DNA of 64,000 nucleotides, taken from assembly GCF_001467615.1 (NCBI RefSeq), contig NZ_LNYA01000028.1, positions 1-64,000 on the forward strand, read 5' to 3'. Of this stretch, positions 15,007 to 24,729 are shown piece after piece; the stretch's first letter is position 1; each line of letters starts with the position of its first letter. Made by a program: the position numbers and the translations under genes. The notes under the pieces are model-generated. The model was not told the DNA's origin, searched no databases, and saw nothing but the letters and a program-made list of their open reading frames with translations. This DNA comes from Legionella erythra (GTDB taxonomy: Bacteria; Pseudomonadota; Gammaproteobacteria; Legionellales; Legionellaceae).

Positions 15007-15486
15007 ATGAAGCAATACATTTATATTTCGGCGGCAAGCCAAATCATGGAGTGCTATGAGCAGGATGCTTTGTGGAAAACCTACCCGGTTTCTACCGGGA
15101 AAAACGGCTTGGGTGAACGCATGGGCAGTGAATGCACGCCCCGCGGCTGGCATCGCATCCATTCGCGGATAGGATTGGATGCTGCCGAAAACAGCGTTTT
15201 TGTAGGGCGCGAGTGGACAGGTGAAATCTATGATGCATCGCTGGCTGCACGTTATCCGGAACGGGACTGGATTTTAACCCGCATTCTCCAGTTGGATGGT
15301 TTAGAACCCGGGCGCAATCAGGGCGGTGAGGTCGACAGTCTTAAACGCTACATTTATATCCATGGTACACCCGATTCAACTCCCCTTGGCATGCCCGGAT
15401 CGCGGGGATGTATTCGCATGCGCAATAAGGATATGATGGAACTAGCCGATTGGGTTGCTATTGATACCCTCGTCTTTATTGAATAA
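15007..15486 (+). CDS. Short YkuD/L,D-transpeptidase-domain protein without signal peptide
   Basis: 159 residues, essentially only the YkuD catalytic domain. The signature HGTPDSTPLGMPGSRGCIRM contains the His and the catalytic Cys. There is no signal peptide and no LysM, unlike the exported paralogue at 4064. It may be exported by an atypical route or act otherwise. Only 6 bases separate it from the aldehyde dehydrogenase gene, so the two are probably co-transcribed. Confidence 0.8.
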   Translation: MKQYIYISAASQIMECYEQDALWKTYPVSTGKNGLGERMGSECTPRGWHRIHSRIGLDAAENSVFVGREWTGEIYDASLAARYPERDWILTRILQLDGLEPGRNQGGEVDSLKRYIYIHGTPDSTPLGMPGSRGCIRMRNKDMMELADWVAIDTLVFIE

Positions 15487-15535
15487 TAGTTTAATAAATT
15501 TGCAATATTGCCGTGTAAGTTGCGAAACACCAGTA

Positions 15536-15541
15536 TATAAT
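15536..15541 (+). promoter_or_regulatory. Likely -10 box upstream of the glutamate dehydrogenase gene
   Basis: A perfect TATAAT lies about 40 bases before the ATG at 15582. No good -35 is seen at 16-18 bp upstream, so the promoter may depend on an activator. Confidence 0.35.
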
Positions 15542-15581
15542 GCGCGGCAGCTAATTTTTTGTGCCTAATTGAGGTGATTGA

Positions 15582-18500
15582 ATGTCTTACAAATTCGAAG
15601 AAGGTAAAGATTTAATCATTTATGCCATCGTTGATAAACTGAAGCGCAAAATGGAACCCGAACAAGCCCAATTGTGCTCTGAGTTCGTGCGACAGTTTTA
15701 CAGCACAGTTGCCATGGAAGACCTGTGCGAATGGGATATTGAAGATCTTTATGGGGCAGCGATTAATTTTTGGTCTCTTATCCAGACCCGCGCACCCAAT
15801 GAAACCAAGATCCGTATTTACAACCCCGATTTTGAAAGGCACGGCTGGCAGACCACCCATACCGTGGTTGAAGTGTTAACGACCGACATGCCTTTTCTGG
15901 TTGACTCGTTGAGAATGGTTGTCAACCGCATGGGCTTTGAAGCCCACCTCGTCATTCACATGGGTGGTCTGACCGTGAAACGGAATGAAAAAAATCAGGT
16001 CGTTCAGGTATTGCCCCGCAGCTCCAATCCCGCTATGGATCACAAGAAAGACGTTTTTGTCGAAGCCCCGATTTTCATGGAAATTGACCGACAAACGGAT
16101 CCGGCTATCCTGGAAGAGTTGCACCGTAATTTCGACCGCGTTCTCGAGGACAATCGAGCCGTGGTTGAAGATTGGCCGGCGATGCGTGAGCGTGTGCGCC
16201 GAGCCATTGCTGAGCTGGATGACGCCCCGGATATTCTTGATCCAGCCGAAGCGGAGGAAACGAAAGCTTTCCTGGAATGGATTGAAGATCATCATTTTAC
16301 ATTCCTGGGCATTCGTGATTATGAACTGGTTGAAAAAGGCCATGAAACCATTCTGCAGCCGCTACCGGAAACAGGCCTTGGGGTATTGCGGCCAAGCCTT
16401 AGCAAATCCACAGCCCGCAGCATTTCAGCCATGACCCCCGAGGCGCGCGAGCTTACCCTGTCCTCACGGGCTCTGGTGATGTTTAAAACCAATACTGAAG
16501 CGACGGTTCATCGTCAGGCTTATACCGACTACATTGGCGTTAAACGCTTCAATAAAAAAGGGCAGGTGATAGGTGAGATGCGGATCATTGGTCTGTATAC
16601 GTCTGCCGCTTACAATACCAACCCCAAACACATTCCTTTCCTGCGCCATAAAGTCGCTAAAGTGATGAACAATTCCACGCTGGTGCCACGAAGCCACGCC
16701 GGAAAGGTTTTGTTAAATATTCTTGAAACCTTGCCGCGTGACGATTTAATCCAGGCATCCGAAGATGAGCTGCTGGAAATTGCCATGGGTATTTATTACA
16801 TGCAGGAACGCCGACGAATCCGTATGTTTGCGCGTGTCGATGTGTATCGACGCTTTATTTCCTGTTTAGTCTATGTTCCCAAAGAGCGCTTCAATACCGA
16901 GTTGCGCCAGGCCATGCAGCATATTCTTGAAAAAAGCTTTAATGCAGAGGAAATCACGTTTTCCACCTGGTTCTCTGAATCCGTACTGGCGCGTATTCAT
17001 TTCATTATCCGCACGAACCCTCAGGATGAAACGCAATGGGACTTTAAGGAAATCGAACAAAAACTGATTGAGGTTGGCCGTTCATGGAATGACGAATTGC
17101 AGCATTTTCTGGTTGAAACCTTCGGCGAGGAACAGGCTAATCACCTGTTTGCCCGATACCGCGGCGCATTCCCTGTCTCCTATTGCGATACTTTCTCGCC
17201 GCGCACGGCTGTTTATGACATCAAGCATGTTGAAGCCCTGTCAGATGACAACCCACTGGTAATGAATTTCTATCGTCCCATGGATGAGGTTGCTGACAGC
17301 TTCCGCCTTAAAATTTATCAACATAACACCACCATCCCCTTGTCTGATGTCCTGCCTATTGTGGAACGCCTCGGCATGCGGGCTATCAGTGAACGTCCTT
17401 ACGTGTTGAAGTTTGAGGACGGCAGTGTGACCTGGATTAATGATTTTGCTCTGCAATACACCCGTGGCGTCTGCTTTGATATTGATGAAATCAAGGATCT
17501 GTTCCAGAATGCCTTTGCGAGTGTCTGGTTTGGTCATGCCGAAAATGATGGTTTTAACCAGTTGGTATTGGCTGCCGGCCTTAATTGGCGTCAGGTGGCA
17601 GTCTTGCGTACCTACGCGAAATACTTTAAGCAAATCGGACTGACCTTCAGCCAGGAATACATTGAGTTGGCGTTGCATAACAATGCGGCAATCGCTAAAA
17701 AACTGGTCGAATTGTTTGAAACCCGCTTTAATCCACAGCCCAATAATCAACGCGAAGATCAATTCACCAGTCAGATCGATCAAATTTTTACTGCCTTGGA
17801 TAATGTCAGCAATCTGGATGAAGATAAAATAATCCGCCAATACGTGCATGCTATTTCTGCCACGTTAAGAACCAATTATTACCAGGTGGATGCCAAGGGG
17901 AATCCCAAGAAAAACATTTCTATCAAACTGAACAGCAAGGCTATTCCGGGCGTTCCCAAACCCTATCCGATGTTTGAGATTTTCATTTATTCGCCGCGTT
18001 TTGAAGGTGTGCATCTGCGCGGCGGTAAAGTCGCTCGCGGAGGATTGCGCTGGTCTGATCGCAAAGAGGATTTTAGAACCGAGATCTTGGGCCTTATGAA
18101 AGCGCAGCAAGTCAAAAACGCGGTTATCGTGCCAAGTGGTGCGAAAGGTGGATTTGTACCCAAGCACCTGCCTTTAAATGGCAGCCGTGAAGACATTCAG
18201 GCCGAAGGGATTGCCTGTTATCAGGAATTTATCCGCGGCCTGCTCGATATCACCGATAATTACAAGGGATCAGTGGTTGAAAAACCAGCCAACGTCCTCA
18301 GCTATGATGAGGATGATCCTTACCTTGTGGTGGCCGCCGATAAAGGAACAGCCTCGTTCTCTGATATCGCTAACGCCATTTCTTTAGAGTATGGCTTCTG
18401 GCTCGGAGACGCGTTTGCGTCTGGGGGCTCTGTCGGTTATGACCATAAGAAAATGGGTATTACCGCCCGGGGCGCCTGGGAATCGGTCAAGCGTCACTTC

Positions 18501-20462
18501 TACGAATCCGGCATGGATATCGATAAAGACTTTACGGTTGTTGGTATCGGTGACATGGCAGGGGATGTGTTTGGTAACGGCATGTTGTTATCCCGGCATA
18601 TCAAATTGCTGGGTGCGTTTAATCATCTTCATATTTTCATCGATCCCAATCCTGATCCGGAGGTCAGCTTCAAGGAGCGTGAGCGTCTGTTTAATCTGCC
18701 GCGTTCAAACTGGAGCGATTATGACAAGAAATTAATTTCCAAAGGCGGCGGCGTGTTTAACCGCAATGCCAAATCGATACCGGTCAGTAAGGAGATGAAG
18801 CAGGTCTTCGGGATCAAGCAGGCTCAGATTGAACCCAATGAATTGATTCGGATTATCCTGCGTGCCAAAGTGGATCTGTTGTGGAGTGCCGGAATAGGAA
18901 CATTCGTCAAAGCGCAAAGCGAAACCCATGCTGACGTCGGCGATCGAAGCAATGATGCGACGCGCATCAACGCGAAACAGCTGCGATGTAAAATGGTGGG
19001 CGAGGGCGGTAATCTCGGATTAACCCAATTGGCGCGTGTTGAATATGCGATGGAAGGTGGATTAATTTACACCGACTTCATTGACAATTCAGGTGGTGTA
19101 AACTGCTCTGACAAAGAAGTTAACATTAAAATTCTGTTAAACAGCATTGTCGCTGCGGGCGATTTAACGCCAAAACAACGTAATGAACTGCTGGCAGAAA
19201 TGACGGATGAAGTTGCCGCACTGGTATTGAGGGATAATTTTGCCCAACCACGCGCCATCAGTTATACAGCGGCTCAGGCGTTAAAATCAGTTGAATTGCA
19301 CATGCGCTATATCAATGAATTGGAGCGTACGGGCAAAATCGACAGAAATCTTGAGTTCCTGCCGGATGACAAAATGTTTGCCGAGCGTAAACTCCTGGGT
19401 AAAGGCTTGGTGCCGCCGTCCATCGCGGTTTTACTATGCTACAGTAAAACCATTCTTAAAGAGCAGATATTGGCAACCAATGTTCCTGAGGACGCGTATT
19501 TGAAAACCTTCCTGGTCAGCTATTTTCCAAGGCCGCTTCAGGAGCGTTTCAGCACCCAGATGCAGGAACACCCATTGCGCCGGGAAATTATCGCTACCCG
19601 TTTAAGCAATATCATCGTAAATGAGATGGGCTTTACTTTCATTTACCGCATGCAGGATGAAACCGGTGCGCCTGTTTCAGCCATTGTCCGTGCCTACATG
19701 ATTGCGCGCACGGTGCTTAATATTGATGGCGTGTTGAAGAAAATCAGTGCGTTGGAGTCCTTTGTCAGTGCGTCCAAACAGATTGATATTGTCATGCTCT
19801 ATGTACGATTAATGCGCCGGGTAACCCGTTGGTTCTTAAGAAGCCAGCGCATGCGCTTAAATATCAGCAAGGCCGTTAAACTTTATGGCCCCGGGGTTGA
19901 GGAGTTGAAAAAGGCTATCCCCACTATCTATAGTGAAGGGAACCTTGCCCAATACAAGGAACAGTATCAACATTATATTGATTTGGGTGTGGATGAGGAG
20001 TTTGCTCATGAACTGACAATCACCCGCGCCTTGTTTTCAGCCATGGATATTATTGAAGTGGCGCAAAAACTGGAACTGAGTGTTACTCAGGTGGCGCAGG
20101 CTTACTTTGCTATTGGCGAATTCCTCGATTTGGGCTGGATTCGCTCGCAGGTTATTGTTCACCCCACTGAAAATAACTGGGAGTCCCTGTCTCGCGAAGC
20201 CTTGCGGGATGATTTGGATTGGCAGCAGCGGCAATTGACAGTTGGTATTATCAGCCTTGATGAAAAGAAAAAAGATTCGATGAAATCATTTGCTCATTGG
20301 GCTGAAAATCATAGCACGTTGATTGAGCGTTGGCGTCACATTCTGGCCGACCTGCGTTCAAGTCAATCTCTGAATTACACCATGTTTTTTGTGGCCATCA
20401 GAGAATTGCTTGATTTAACCCAGACGACCTTGCAGATGTCAGAAAAGGAAGTCACTACCTAA
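15582..20462 (+). CDS. gdhB: NAD-specific glutamate dehydrogenase, large (about 180 kDa) type
   Basis: Oxidative deamination of L-glutamate to 2-oxoglutarate and ammonium, feeding amino-acid carbon into the TCA cycle. The 1626-residue length matches the GDH-180 family. Family signatures are clear: an N-terminal ACT-like region, the catalytic dehydrogenase core with GGLRWSDRKEDFRTEILGLM and KNAVIVPSGAKGGFV, and the NAD-binding region with VVGIGDMAGDVFGNGML. A conserved C-terminal domain follows. In amino-acid-using bacteria such as Legionella this enzyme is central to energy metabolism. A perfect TATAAT lies upstream; the gene stands alone. Confidence 0.95.
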   Translation: MSYKFEEGKDLIIYAIVDKLKRKMEPEQAQLCSEFVRQFYSTVAMEDLCEWDIEDLYGAAINFWSLIQTRAPNETKIRIYNPDFERHGWQTTHTVVEVLTTDMPFLVDSLRMVVNRMGFEAHLVIHMGGLTVKRNEKNQVVQVLPRSSNPAMDHKKDVFVEAPIFMEIDRQTDPAILEELHRNFDRVLEDNRAVVEDWPAMRERVRRAIAELDDAPDILDPAEAEETKAFLEWIEDHHFTFLGIRDYELVEKGHETILQPLPETGLGVLRPSLSKSTARSISAMTPEARELTLSSRALVMFKTNTEATVHRQAYTDYIGVKRFNKKGQVIGEMRIIGLYTSAAYNTNPKHIPFLRHKVAKVMNNSTLVPRSHAGKVLLNILETLPRDDLIQASEDELLEIAMGIYYMQERRRIRMFARVDVYRRFISCLVYVPKERFNTELRQAMQHILEKSFNAEEITFSTWFSESVLARIHFIIRTNPQDETQWDFKEIEQKLIEVGRSWNDELQHFLVETFGEEQANHLFARYRGAFPVSYCDTFSPRTAVYDIKHVEALSDDNPLVMNFYRPMDEVADSFRLKIYQHNTTIPLSDVLPIVERLGMRAISERPYVLKFEDGSVTWINDFALQYTRGVCFDIDEIKDLFQNAFASVWFGHAENDGFNQLVLAAGLNWRQVAVLRTYAKYFKQIGLTFSQEYIELALHNNAAIAKKLVELFETRFNPQPNNQREDQFTSQIDQIFTALDNVSNLDEDKIIRQYVHAISATLRTNYYQVDAKGNPKKNISIKLNSKAIPGVPKPYPMFEIFIYSPRFEGVHLRGGKVARGGLRWSDRKEDFRTEILGLMKAQQVKNAVIVPSGAKGGFVPKHLPLNGSREDIQAEGIACYQEFIRGLLDITDNYKGSVVEKPANVLSYDEDDPYLVVAADKGTASFSDIANAISLEYGFWLGDAFASGGSVGYDHKKMGITARGAWESVKRHFYESGMDIDKDFTVVGIGDMAGDVFGNGMLLSRHIKLLGAFNHLHIFIDPNPDPEVSFKERERLFNLPRSNWSDYDKKLISKGGGVFNRNAKSIPVSKEMKQVFGIKQAQIEPNELIRIILRAKVDLLWSAGIGTFVKAQSETHADVGDRSNDATRINAKQLRCKMVGEGGNLGLTQLARVEYAMEGGLIYTDFIDNSGGVNCSDKEVNIKILLNSIVAAGDLTPKQRNELLAEMTDEVAALVLRDNFAQPRAISYTAAQALKSVELHMRYINELERTGKIDRNLEFLPDDKMFAERKLLGKGLVPPSIAVLLCYSKTILKEQILATNVPEDAYLKTFLVSYFPRPLQERFSTQMQEHPLRREIIATRLSNIIVNEMGFTFIYRMQDETGAPVSAIVRAYMIARTVLNIDGVLKKISALESFVSASKQIDIVMLYVRLMRRVTRWFLRSQRMRLNISKAVKLYGPGVEELKKAIPTIYSEGNLAQYKEQYQHYIDLGVDEEFAHELTITRALFSAMDIIEVAQKLELSVTQVAQAYFAIGEFLDLGWIRSQVIVHPTENNWESLSREALRDDLDWQQRQLTVGIISLDEKKKDSMKSFAHWAENHSTLIERWRHILADLRSSQSLNYTMFFVAIRELLDLTQTTLQMSEKEVTT

Positions 20463-20510
20463 AATGATGCGGCTACACCGATAGCCGCTGCTTATTACAA
20501 GGAGTTTAAA

Positions 20511-21083
20511 TTGAATAATGGCAAATCAATAACGGCTTACTCGTCCGGGTCCAAATTTTTTCATTGGACTGTGGCGTTGATTTTAATTCTTATGCTCGCT
20601 GGAAGTTTTTTTCTCGATGATGTACCGAAGCAATGGCAAGGCATGGCCTACATGATGCATAAATCATTTGGGCTTACTATTTTGGCTTTGATGATTTTAC
20701 GCGTTATCTGGATTATCCGCACCGGTAAACCGCCTTTGCCTATGACTGTTCCGGCCTGGCAGGTCTTTGCGGCCCGTTTTGTGCAGTATGCCCTCTATGT
20801 GTTTGTCATTCTCATGCCGGTTGTGGGTTGGGTGATGTCGGTGGCAGCTGGCAGGCCGCCGCAATTGTTTGGCCTGGTTACCTTGACCTTGCCTGGTATC
20901 CCTGAAGATAAATCGCTGGCCCATTTTTTGGCCGAGAGCCATGAAGTAATCGCCTGGATTATTATAGCCCTGTTGGTTTTGCATGTAGCGGGTGCGTTTA
21001 AACATTACTTTATTGATAAAGACAATGTCGTACAACGCATGTTGCCGGGACGTCGGGGTATTGATGAGGTTTCTCATCTTTAA
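20511..21083 (+). CDS. cybB: Cytochrome b561
   Basis: A 190-residue inner-membrane dihaem protein with four transmembrane helices (for instance FHWTVALILILMLAGSFFL). His residues in FHWT, MMHKSFGL, ESHEVIAW and LLVLHVAGAFKHYF are the likely haem ligands. The start is a TTG at 20511 with AAGGAG placed 6 bases upstream. It carries out electron transfer between quinol and an unknown partner. Confidence 0.88.
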   Translation: MNNGKSITAYSSGSKFFHWTVALILILMLAGSFFLDDVPKQWQGMAYMMHKSFGLTILALMILRVIWIIRTGKPPLPMTVPAWQVFAARFVQYALYVFVILMPVVGWVMSVAAGRPPQLFGLVTLTLPGIPEDKSLAHFLAESHEVIAWIIIALLVLHVAGAFKHYFIDKDNVVQRMLPGRRGIDEVSHL

Positions 21084-21213
21084 GGTTTAATCCGGGTGAG
21101 GCCTCAACCGGCAAAGGCATTATACGTACTTTACGAATTCAAATGGCCACTTTGCTTCAATGCCCTTCCCTCACTTTTGCCTTTGTGGCCCTTCCTCAAT
21201 AAGATGTCTACTT

Positions 21214-21232
21214 TCCGCGCCTTGTGCGCGGA
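21214..21232. repeat. Short hairpin in the cybB-ygfZ spacer
   Basis: TCCGCGC-CTTGT-GCGCGGA is a perfect 7-bp stem in the 266-base gap between two convergent genes. Its GC-rich form, followed by AATCCAGTG, resembles dispersed palindromic elements. A second, weaker stem (GCCATT 21317-21322 / AATGGC 21335-21340) lies near the end of ygfZ. No gene was found in the gap. Confidence 0.45.
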
Positions 21233-21349
21233 ATCCAGTGATTACCCTCGATTCAAATGCTGTGCATAAAGCACGGCATGTAGGCAAAAGATAGCTATAA
21301 CGCATAAAATTTACATGCCATTGACCTCAGGTTTAATGGCCAAATCCGA

Positions 21350-22336
21350 TCAGCTTCCTTTGGTATTTTCCAGCGGATCAAGCAGCATCAGGGCCTGGTC
21401 ATGATTTTCGAGTGTAACCACCTGCGCATGCTCAAAATGAATACTCACCGCGATCAGATAACAATCGGTTCCTTTGGGACAAAAATCAATGAGTTCGCCG
21501 ATTTCCTGTTGCGTGCCCTCAGCAAAAAGGCGGCTGCCGACCACGGGCGGGTTGTCGCTTAAGACGGTGAAAATCTGCAGTTCGTGTTTTAATTTGGCTT
21601 TATAATGCGTGCGGGCAATGATTTCCTGTCCCTTATAGCATCCTTTGTCAAAACTGATATAGCCCTGCTTGTGCAAATCAATGCGGTGGGCGAGAAAGAG
21701 GCCGCGGGTTTCAGGATAGATGCTGACATGGCGGTTTAAAAGCTGCAAATAATGCCAGCCCAGCGAACCCCGCTGTTGCGAAGCGGAAAAATGGTCAAGG
21801 TAATGGCTGACTCTGTCCTGGTGGATGAGTGCTAAAAATAAATTATGACCCAGAAAATAGCAGCAGTAGTCAGAGGACTGGGTCACCTGTCCTGTTTCGG
21901 CGGGCAAGGGGAAATGCGGTAGGGTTCGATTGCTGGTGTTAATTAAAAAACCAAATGCGTGATACTCATCATTCACCTGCAAAGTGACGCGTGACAGCAT
22001 GGCTGTTTTCGACAGATTGTTTTTCGTTTCTTCAAGCAAATCCCGTTGCAGCACCAGATGATAACCCTGCCAATCGATGACATCGAGTAAGGCCATGATA
22101 CGACCTTTCAGGTTGCATAAGGCCCCGCGTTGCATGGTGGACGGAGTAATCTTGCGCAAATCACAGGTTACTTGCCCTTGCAGAAAATCAGCAGCCTTCG
22201 CACCGTCAACAGCAAGGACGGCTAAATTCGGCAGGTGAAAAATATAGTTTTCAGCCGTGTCGAAATGAACTTCTTCCTTTAGAGGATGCTGTGTTTGGTA
22301 AATACGGTTTGCTATTGTGTATGTGCTATGGTTCAT
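21350..22336 (-). CDS. ygfZ: Folate-binding tRNA-modifying/Fe-S protein YgfZ (GcvT-like)
   Basis: A GcvT-fold protein of 328 residues from the ATG at 22336 (or 333 from 22351; both have poor but possible ribosome-binding sites). The YgfZ signature K-G-C-Y-x-G-Q-E is present as FDKGCYKGQEIIARTHY. YgfZ binds tetrahydrofolate and supports Fe-S cluster enzymes including the MiaB tRNA methylthiotransferase. It lies head to head with sdhE, another cofactor-assembly gene, 80 bases apart. Confidence 0.88.
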   Translation of the reverse strand: MNHSTYTIANRIYQTQHPLKEEVHFDTAENYIFHLPNLAVLAVDGAKAADFLQGQVTCDLRKITPSTMQRGALCNLKGRIMALLDVIDWQGYHLVLQRDLLEETKNNLSKTAMLSRVTLQVNDEYHAFGFLINTSNRTLPHFPLPAETGQVTQSSDYCCYFLGHNLFLALIHQDRVSHYLDHFSASQQRGSLGWHYLQLLNRHVSIYPETRGLFLAHRIDLHKQGYISFDKGCYKGQEIIARTHYKAKLKHELQIFTVLSDNPPVVGSRLFAEGTQQEIGELIDFCPKGTDCYLIAVSIHFEHAQVVTLENHDQALMLLDPLENTKGS

Positions 22337-22416
22337 AGGGTGACCTGACATTGCCTCAAGATTGCGGTAGTTTGCAAGTTTAGTGTAACATTGACGGCTT
22401 TTACAACTGGATAAGC

Positions 22417-22668
22417 ATGATAGGCGCCGCTAGAAAAGCAAAACTGACATGGCAATGCCGACGGGGAATGTTAGAGCTGGATCTGTTGTTGAACCAGTTT
22501 CTTAATCGGCAGCTTGATGAGCTAAGCGAAGAGCAGATTAGCCAATTTGAAGCCTTGCTGCAGCAGCCCGATCCGGTGCTTTATAGCTGGCTAATGGGCA
22601 GTGAGCCGGCCGACAGGGACGTGGAAGAAATTGTCAAACGGATTCAATTACAGGATTACCTTAAGTAG
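22417..22668 (+). CDS. sdhE: Succinate dehydrogenase flavinylation factor SdhE (YgfY/CptB)
   Basis: 83 residues, entirely the SdhE/CptB fold. The conserved RGMLELDLLL and a WLMGSEPADRD segment are diagnostic. It promotes covalent FAD attachment to SdhA. The ygfX-like gene overlaps its end, as in E. coli where the two are neighbours. Confidence 0.9.
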   Translation: MIGAARKAKLTWQCRRGMLELDLLLNQFLNRQLDELSEEQISQFEALLQQPDPVLYSWLMGSEPADRDVEEIVKRIQLQDYLK

Positions 22669-23038
22669 CTCCCGCCATTATCTTTATACCTTGGCCCTGC
22701 TCAATACAACCGCATCCCTGCTGTTGGTTTATTCCGGATTGCCATGGGCTTTAATTATTCCGTTATTGGGTGTCCTTCTGGGCATCTTTCTCTGCGGGAT
22801 TAGGCATCCTTATCCGGCGGGTGGGTGCCGCGAATTCATTCATCAGGGCAATACCTGGCAATTGGTTGGCCATGATGCGATTGAAACGTTTACGAAGCAT
22901 CGGCTGTTACTGCATACCGGCTTATTTATTCTTGTTAAATTCTTTTCTGAGGACAAGCAAAAGGTCCTGGTTATTTTTTGTGATCAACTGGGCAAGGATG
23001 ATGACAGGCAGTTGAAAATCATTGAAAAAGTGAAATAG
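22601..23038 (+). CDS. ygfX: YgfX (CptA)-like small membrane protein
   Basis: Two hydrophobic segments (YTLALLNTTASLLLVY and WALIIPLLGVLLGIFLC) are followed by a soluble domain ending VIFCDQLGKDDDRQLKIIEK, matching the DSL...RRLR end of the YgfX family. The open frame is drawn from a GTG at 22601, which would overlap sdhE by 68 bases. The real start is probably close to the sdhE stop (around 22650, non-ATG), since homologues begin just before the first helix. Its role next to SdhE is unclear. Confidence 0.6.
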   Translation: MSRPTGTWKKLSNGFNYRITLSSSRHYLYTLALLNTTASLLLVYSGLPWALIIPLLGVLLGIFLCGIRHPYPAGGCREFIHQGNTWQLVGHDAIETFTKHRLLLHTGLFILVKFFSEDKQKVLVIFCDQLGKDDDRQLKIIEKVK

Positions 23039-23097
23039 GGTTAAAGAAGACGTCCGCGTTGTCGATATATTAATCAATATGGTTGGATATTGATATA

Positions 23098-23667
23098 ATG
23101 GGCCTATCGTCAGGGGAAACGGATTATCAATTAATTCATAGTGCGCTTAATGGCAATGAGAAAGCCATTAATCAACTGATATCACGCTATTACCAAAAAA
23201 TTACCCGGCAAATAGGGCAACAGGTGCACGATGCCTCGGCAGTTCATGACCTGGTGCAGGAAGTTTGCATTAAATTATTCCGACATATCCAGCAGTTTGA
23301 TTGCCGTTCAAGCTTCACCACCTGGCTTTATCGCATTATTCAAAATACCGTTAAAAACTATTACCGCAGTCGGCAGTTAATGGCTGAACACGAGGCCGCT
23401 GCTGATTGCATACTGCCGGATGCCGTGACGAATCCTGAGGCCCTGCTGATTGAATTTCAACTGGGGAGACGTCTGGATACCCTGTTTGGCGAGTTGCCGC
23501 AAGGCATGCAGCAATGCTTTCTGCTGCATGTGTTTGGTGGTTTAAGTTATGAAGAAGTAGCCGCTTACCTCAATTGTCCGTTAGGCACCGTCCGTTCCCG
23601 TATTTGCCGTACCCGTGAAATGCTTTGGACAGGTATTAATAAACCAAATGACAAGAGAAAGCATTAA
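23098..23667 (+). CDS. ECF-type RNA polymerase sigma factor (RpoE-like)
   Basis: 189 residues from the ATG at 23098 (an in-frame TTG lies at 23083). Region 2 is evident in HDLVQEVCIKLFRHIQQF and TTWLYRIIQNTVKNYYR, and region 4 in LSYEEVAAYLNCPLGTVRSR with the helix-turn-helix. It directs RNA polymerase to a specific promoter set, usually envelope stress. No anti-sigma gene follows; ruvB comes next. I recall an RpoE homologue near ruvB in L. pneumophila, which supports core status, but the regulon is unknown. Confidence 0.85.
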   Translation: MGLSSGETDYQLIHSALNGNEKAINQLISRYYQKITRQIGQQVHDASAVHDLVQEVCIKLFRHIQQFDCRSSFTTWLYRIIQNTVKNYYRSRQLMAEHEAAADCILPDAVTNPEALLIEFQLGRRLDTLFGELPQGMQQCFLLHVFGGLSYEEVAAYLNCPLGTVRSRICRTREMLWTGINKPNDKRKH

Positions 23668-23715
23668 AAAGCTGTGTTAGAATGGCTACATCCGTGATTA
23701 ATCCTTAAATCCTAC

Positions 23716-24729
23716 ATGCTCGAAAGTGATCGACTCATCAGCGCAACACCCGCTGACTCCGAAGAAGCGATTGATCGCGCCATCCGTCCCCCAAGCCTTA
23801 AGGAATACATTGGCCAGGAGGCTGTGCGCTCGCAAATGCAAATTTTTATTGATGCGGCTAAAAACCGACGGGACGCCTTGGATCATGTTCTGATCTTCGG
23901 GCCTCCGGGTTTGGGTAAAACAACGCTGGCCAACATTATTTCGCATGAGTTGGGTGTCAATCTGCGCCAAACCTCTGGTCCAGTACTTGATAAAGCCGGC
24001 GATCTGGCTGCCATCCTGACTAACCTTGAAGAAAATGATGTTCTGTTTATTGATGAAATTCATCGCTTAAGTCCGCTGATTGAAGAAATTCTTTACCCTG
24101 CAATGGAAGATTACAAACTGGATATCATGATTGGTGAAGGACCGGCCGCACGCTCCATCAAACTTGAATTGCCTCCATTTACACTGGTTGGAGCAACAAC
24201 CCGTGCTGGACTTCTAACTTCACCCTTGCGGGATCGTTTTGGAATTGTGCAACGCCTTGAGTTTTATCCTGTCGATGCCTTAACCCAGATTGTTTCCCGT
24301 TCCGCGCGGTTGCTTAAGGTTGAAACGGATGAGGATGGCGCGCGTGAGATTGCTATGCGTTCGCGCGGTACACCGCGGATTGCCAACCGGCTTTTACGGC
24401 GGGTGCGGGATTATGCCGAGGTTAAAGGCAATGGCAGAATTAATCGCGACATCGCTAATCAGGCTTTGCAAATGCTCGATGTCGATAAACTGGGCTTTGA
24501 TTTGATGGATAGGAAATTATTGCTGACTGTCATCGAACGTTTTGGCGGCGGCCCCGTGGGCTTGGACAGCATTGCCGCGGCGATTGGGGAAGAAAAGGGG
24601 ACCATTGAAGATGTTCTTGAGCCTTTTCTTATTCAACAAGGCTATCTCATGCGGACGCCTCGCGGTAGAATAGCAACCAATCTGGCCTATCACCATTTTG
24701 GCCTGCAACCGGTCGAGCATGAGTTGTAA
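23716..24729 (+). CDS. ruvB: Holliday junction branch-migration ATPase RuvB
   Basis: 337 residues with the AAA+ signature set: Walker [20 protein letters not shown], Walker [10 protein letters not shown], and sensor/arginine-finger regions [18 protein letters not shown]. The C-terminal winged helix ends in [16 protein letters not shown]. The RuvB hexamers drive branch migration with RuvA. ruvA and ruvC are not adjacent here. ybgC starts directly after the stop codon (24730). Confidence 0.97.
   Translation: MLESDRLISATPADSEEAIDRAIRPPSLKEYIGQEAVRSQMQIFIDAAKNRRDALDHVLIFGPPGLGKTTLANIISHELGVNLRQTSGPVLDKAGDLAAILTNLEENDVLFIDEIHRLSPLIEEILYPAMEDYKLDIMIGEGPAARSIKLELPPFTLVGATTRAGLLTSPLRDRFGIVQRLEFYPVDALTQIVSRSARLLKVETDEDGAREIAMRSRGTPRIANRLLRRVRDYAEVKGNGRINRDIANQALQMLDVDKLGFDLMDRKLLLTVIERFGGGPVGLDSIAAAIGEEKGTIEDVLEPFLIQQGYLMRTPRGRIATNLAYHHFGLQPVEHEL

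Noticed and set aside
17241..17849. 202-codon antisense frame within the glutamate dehydrogenase gene
   Set aside because: Shadow of a very long conserved coding region.
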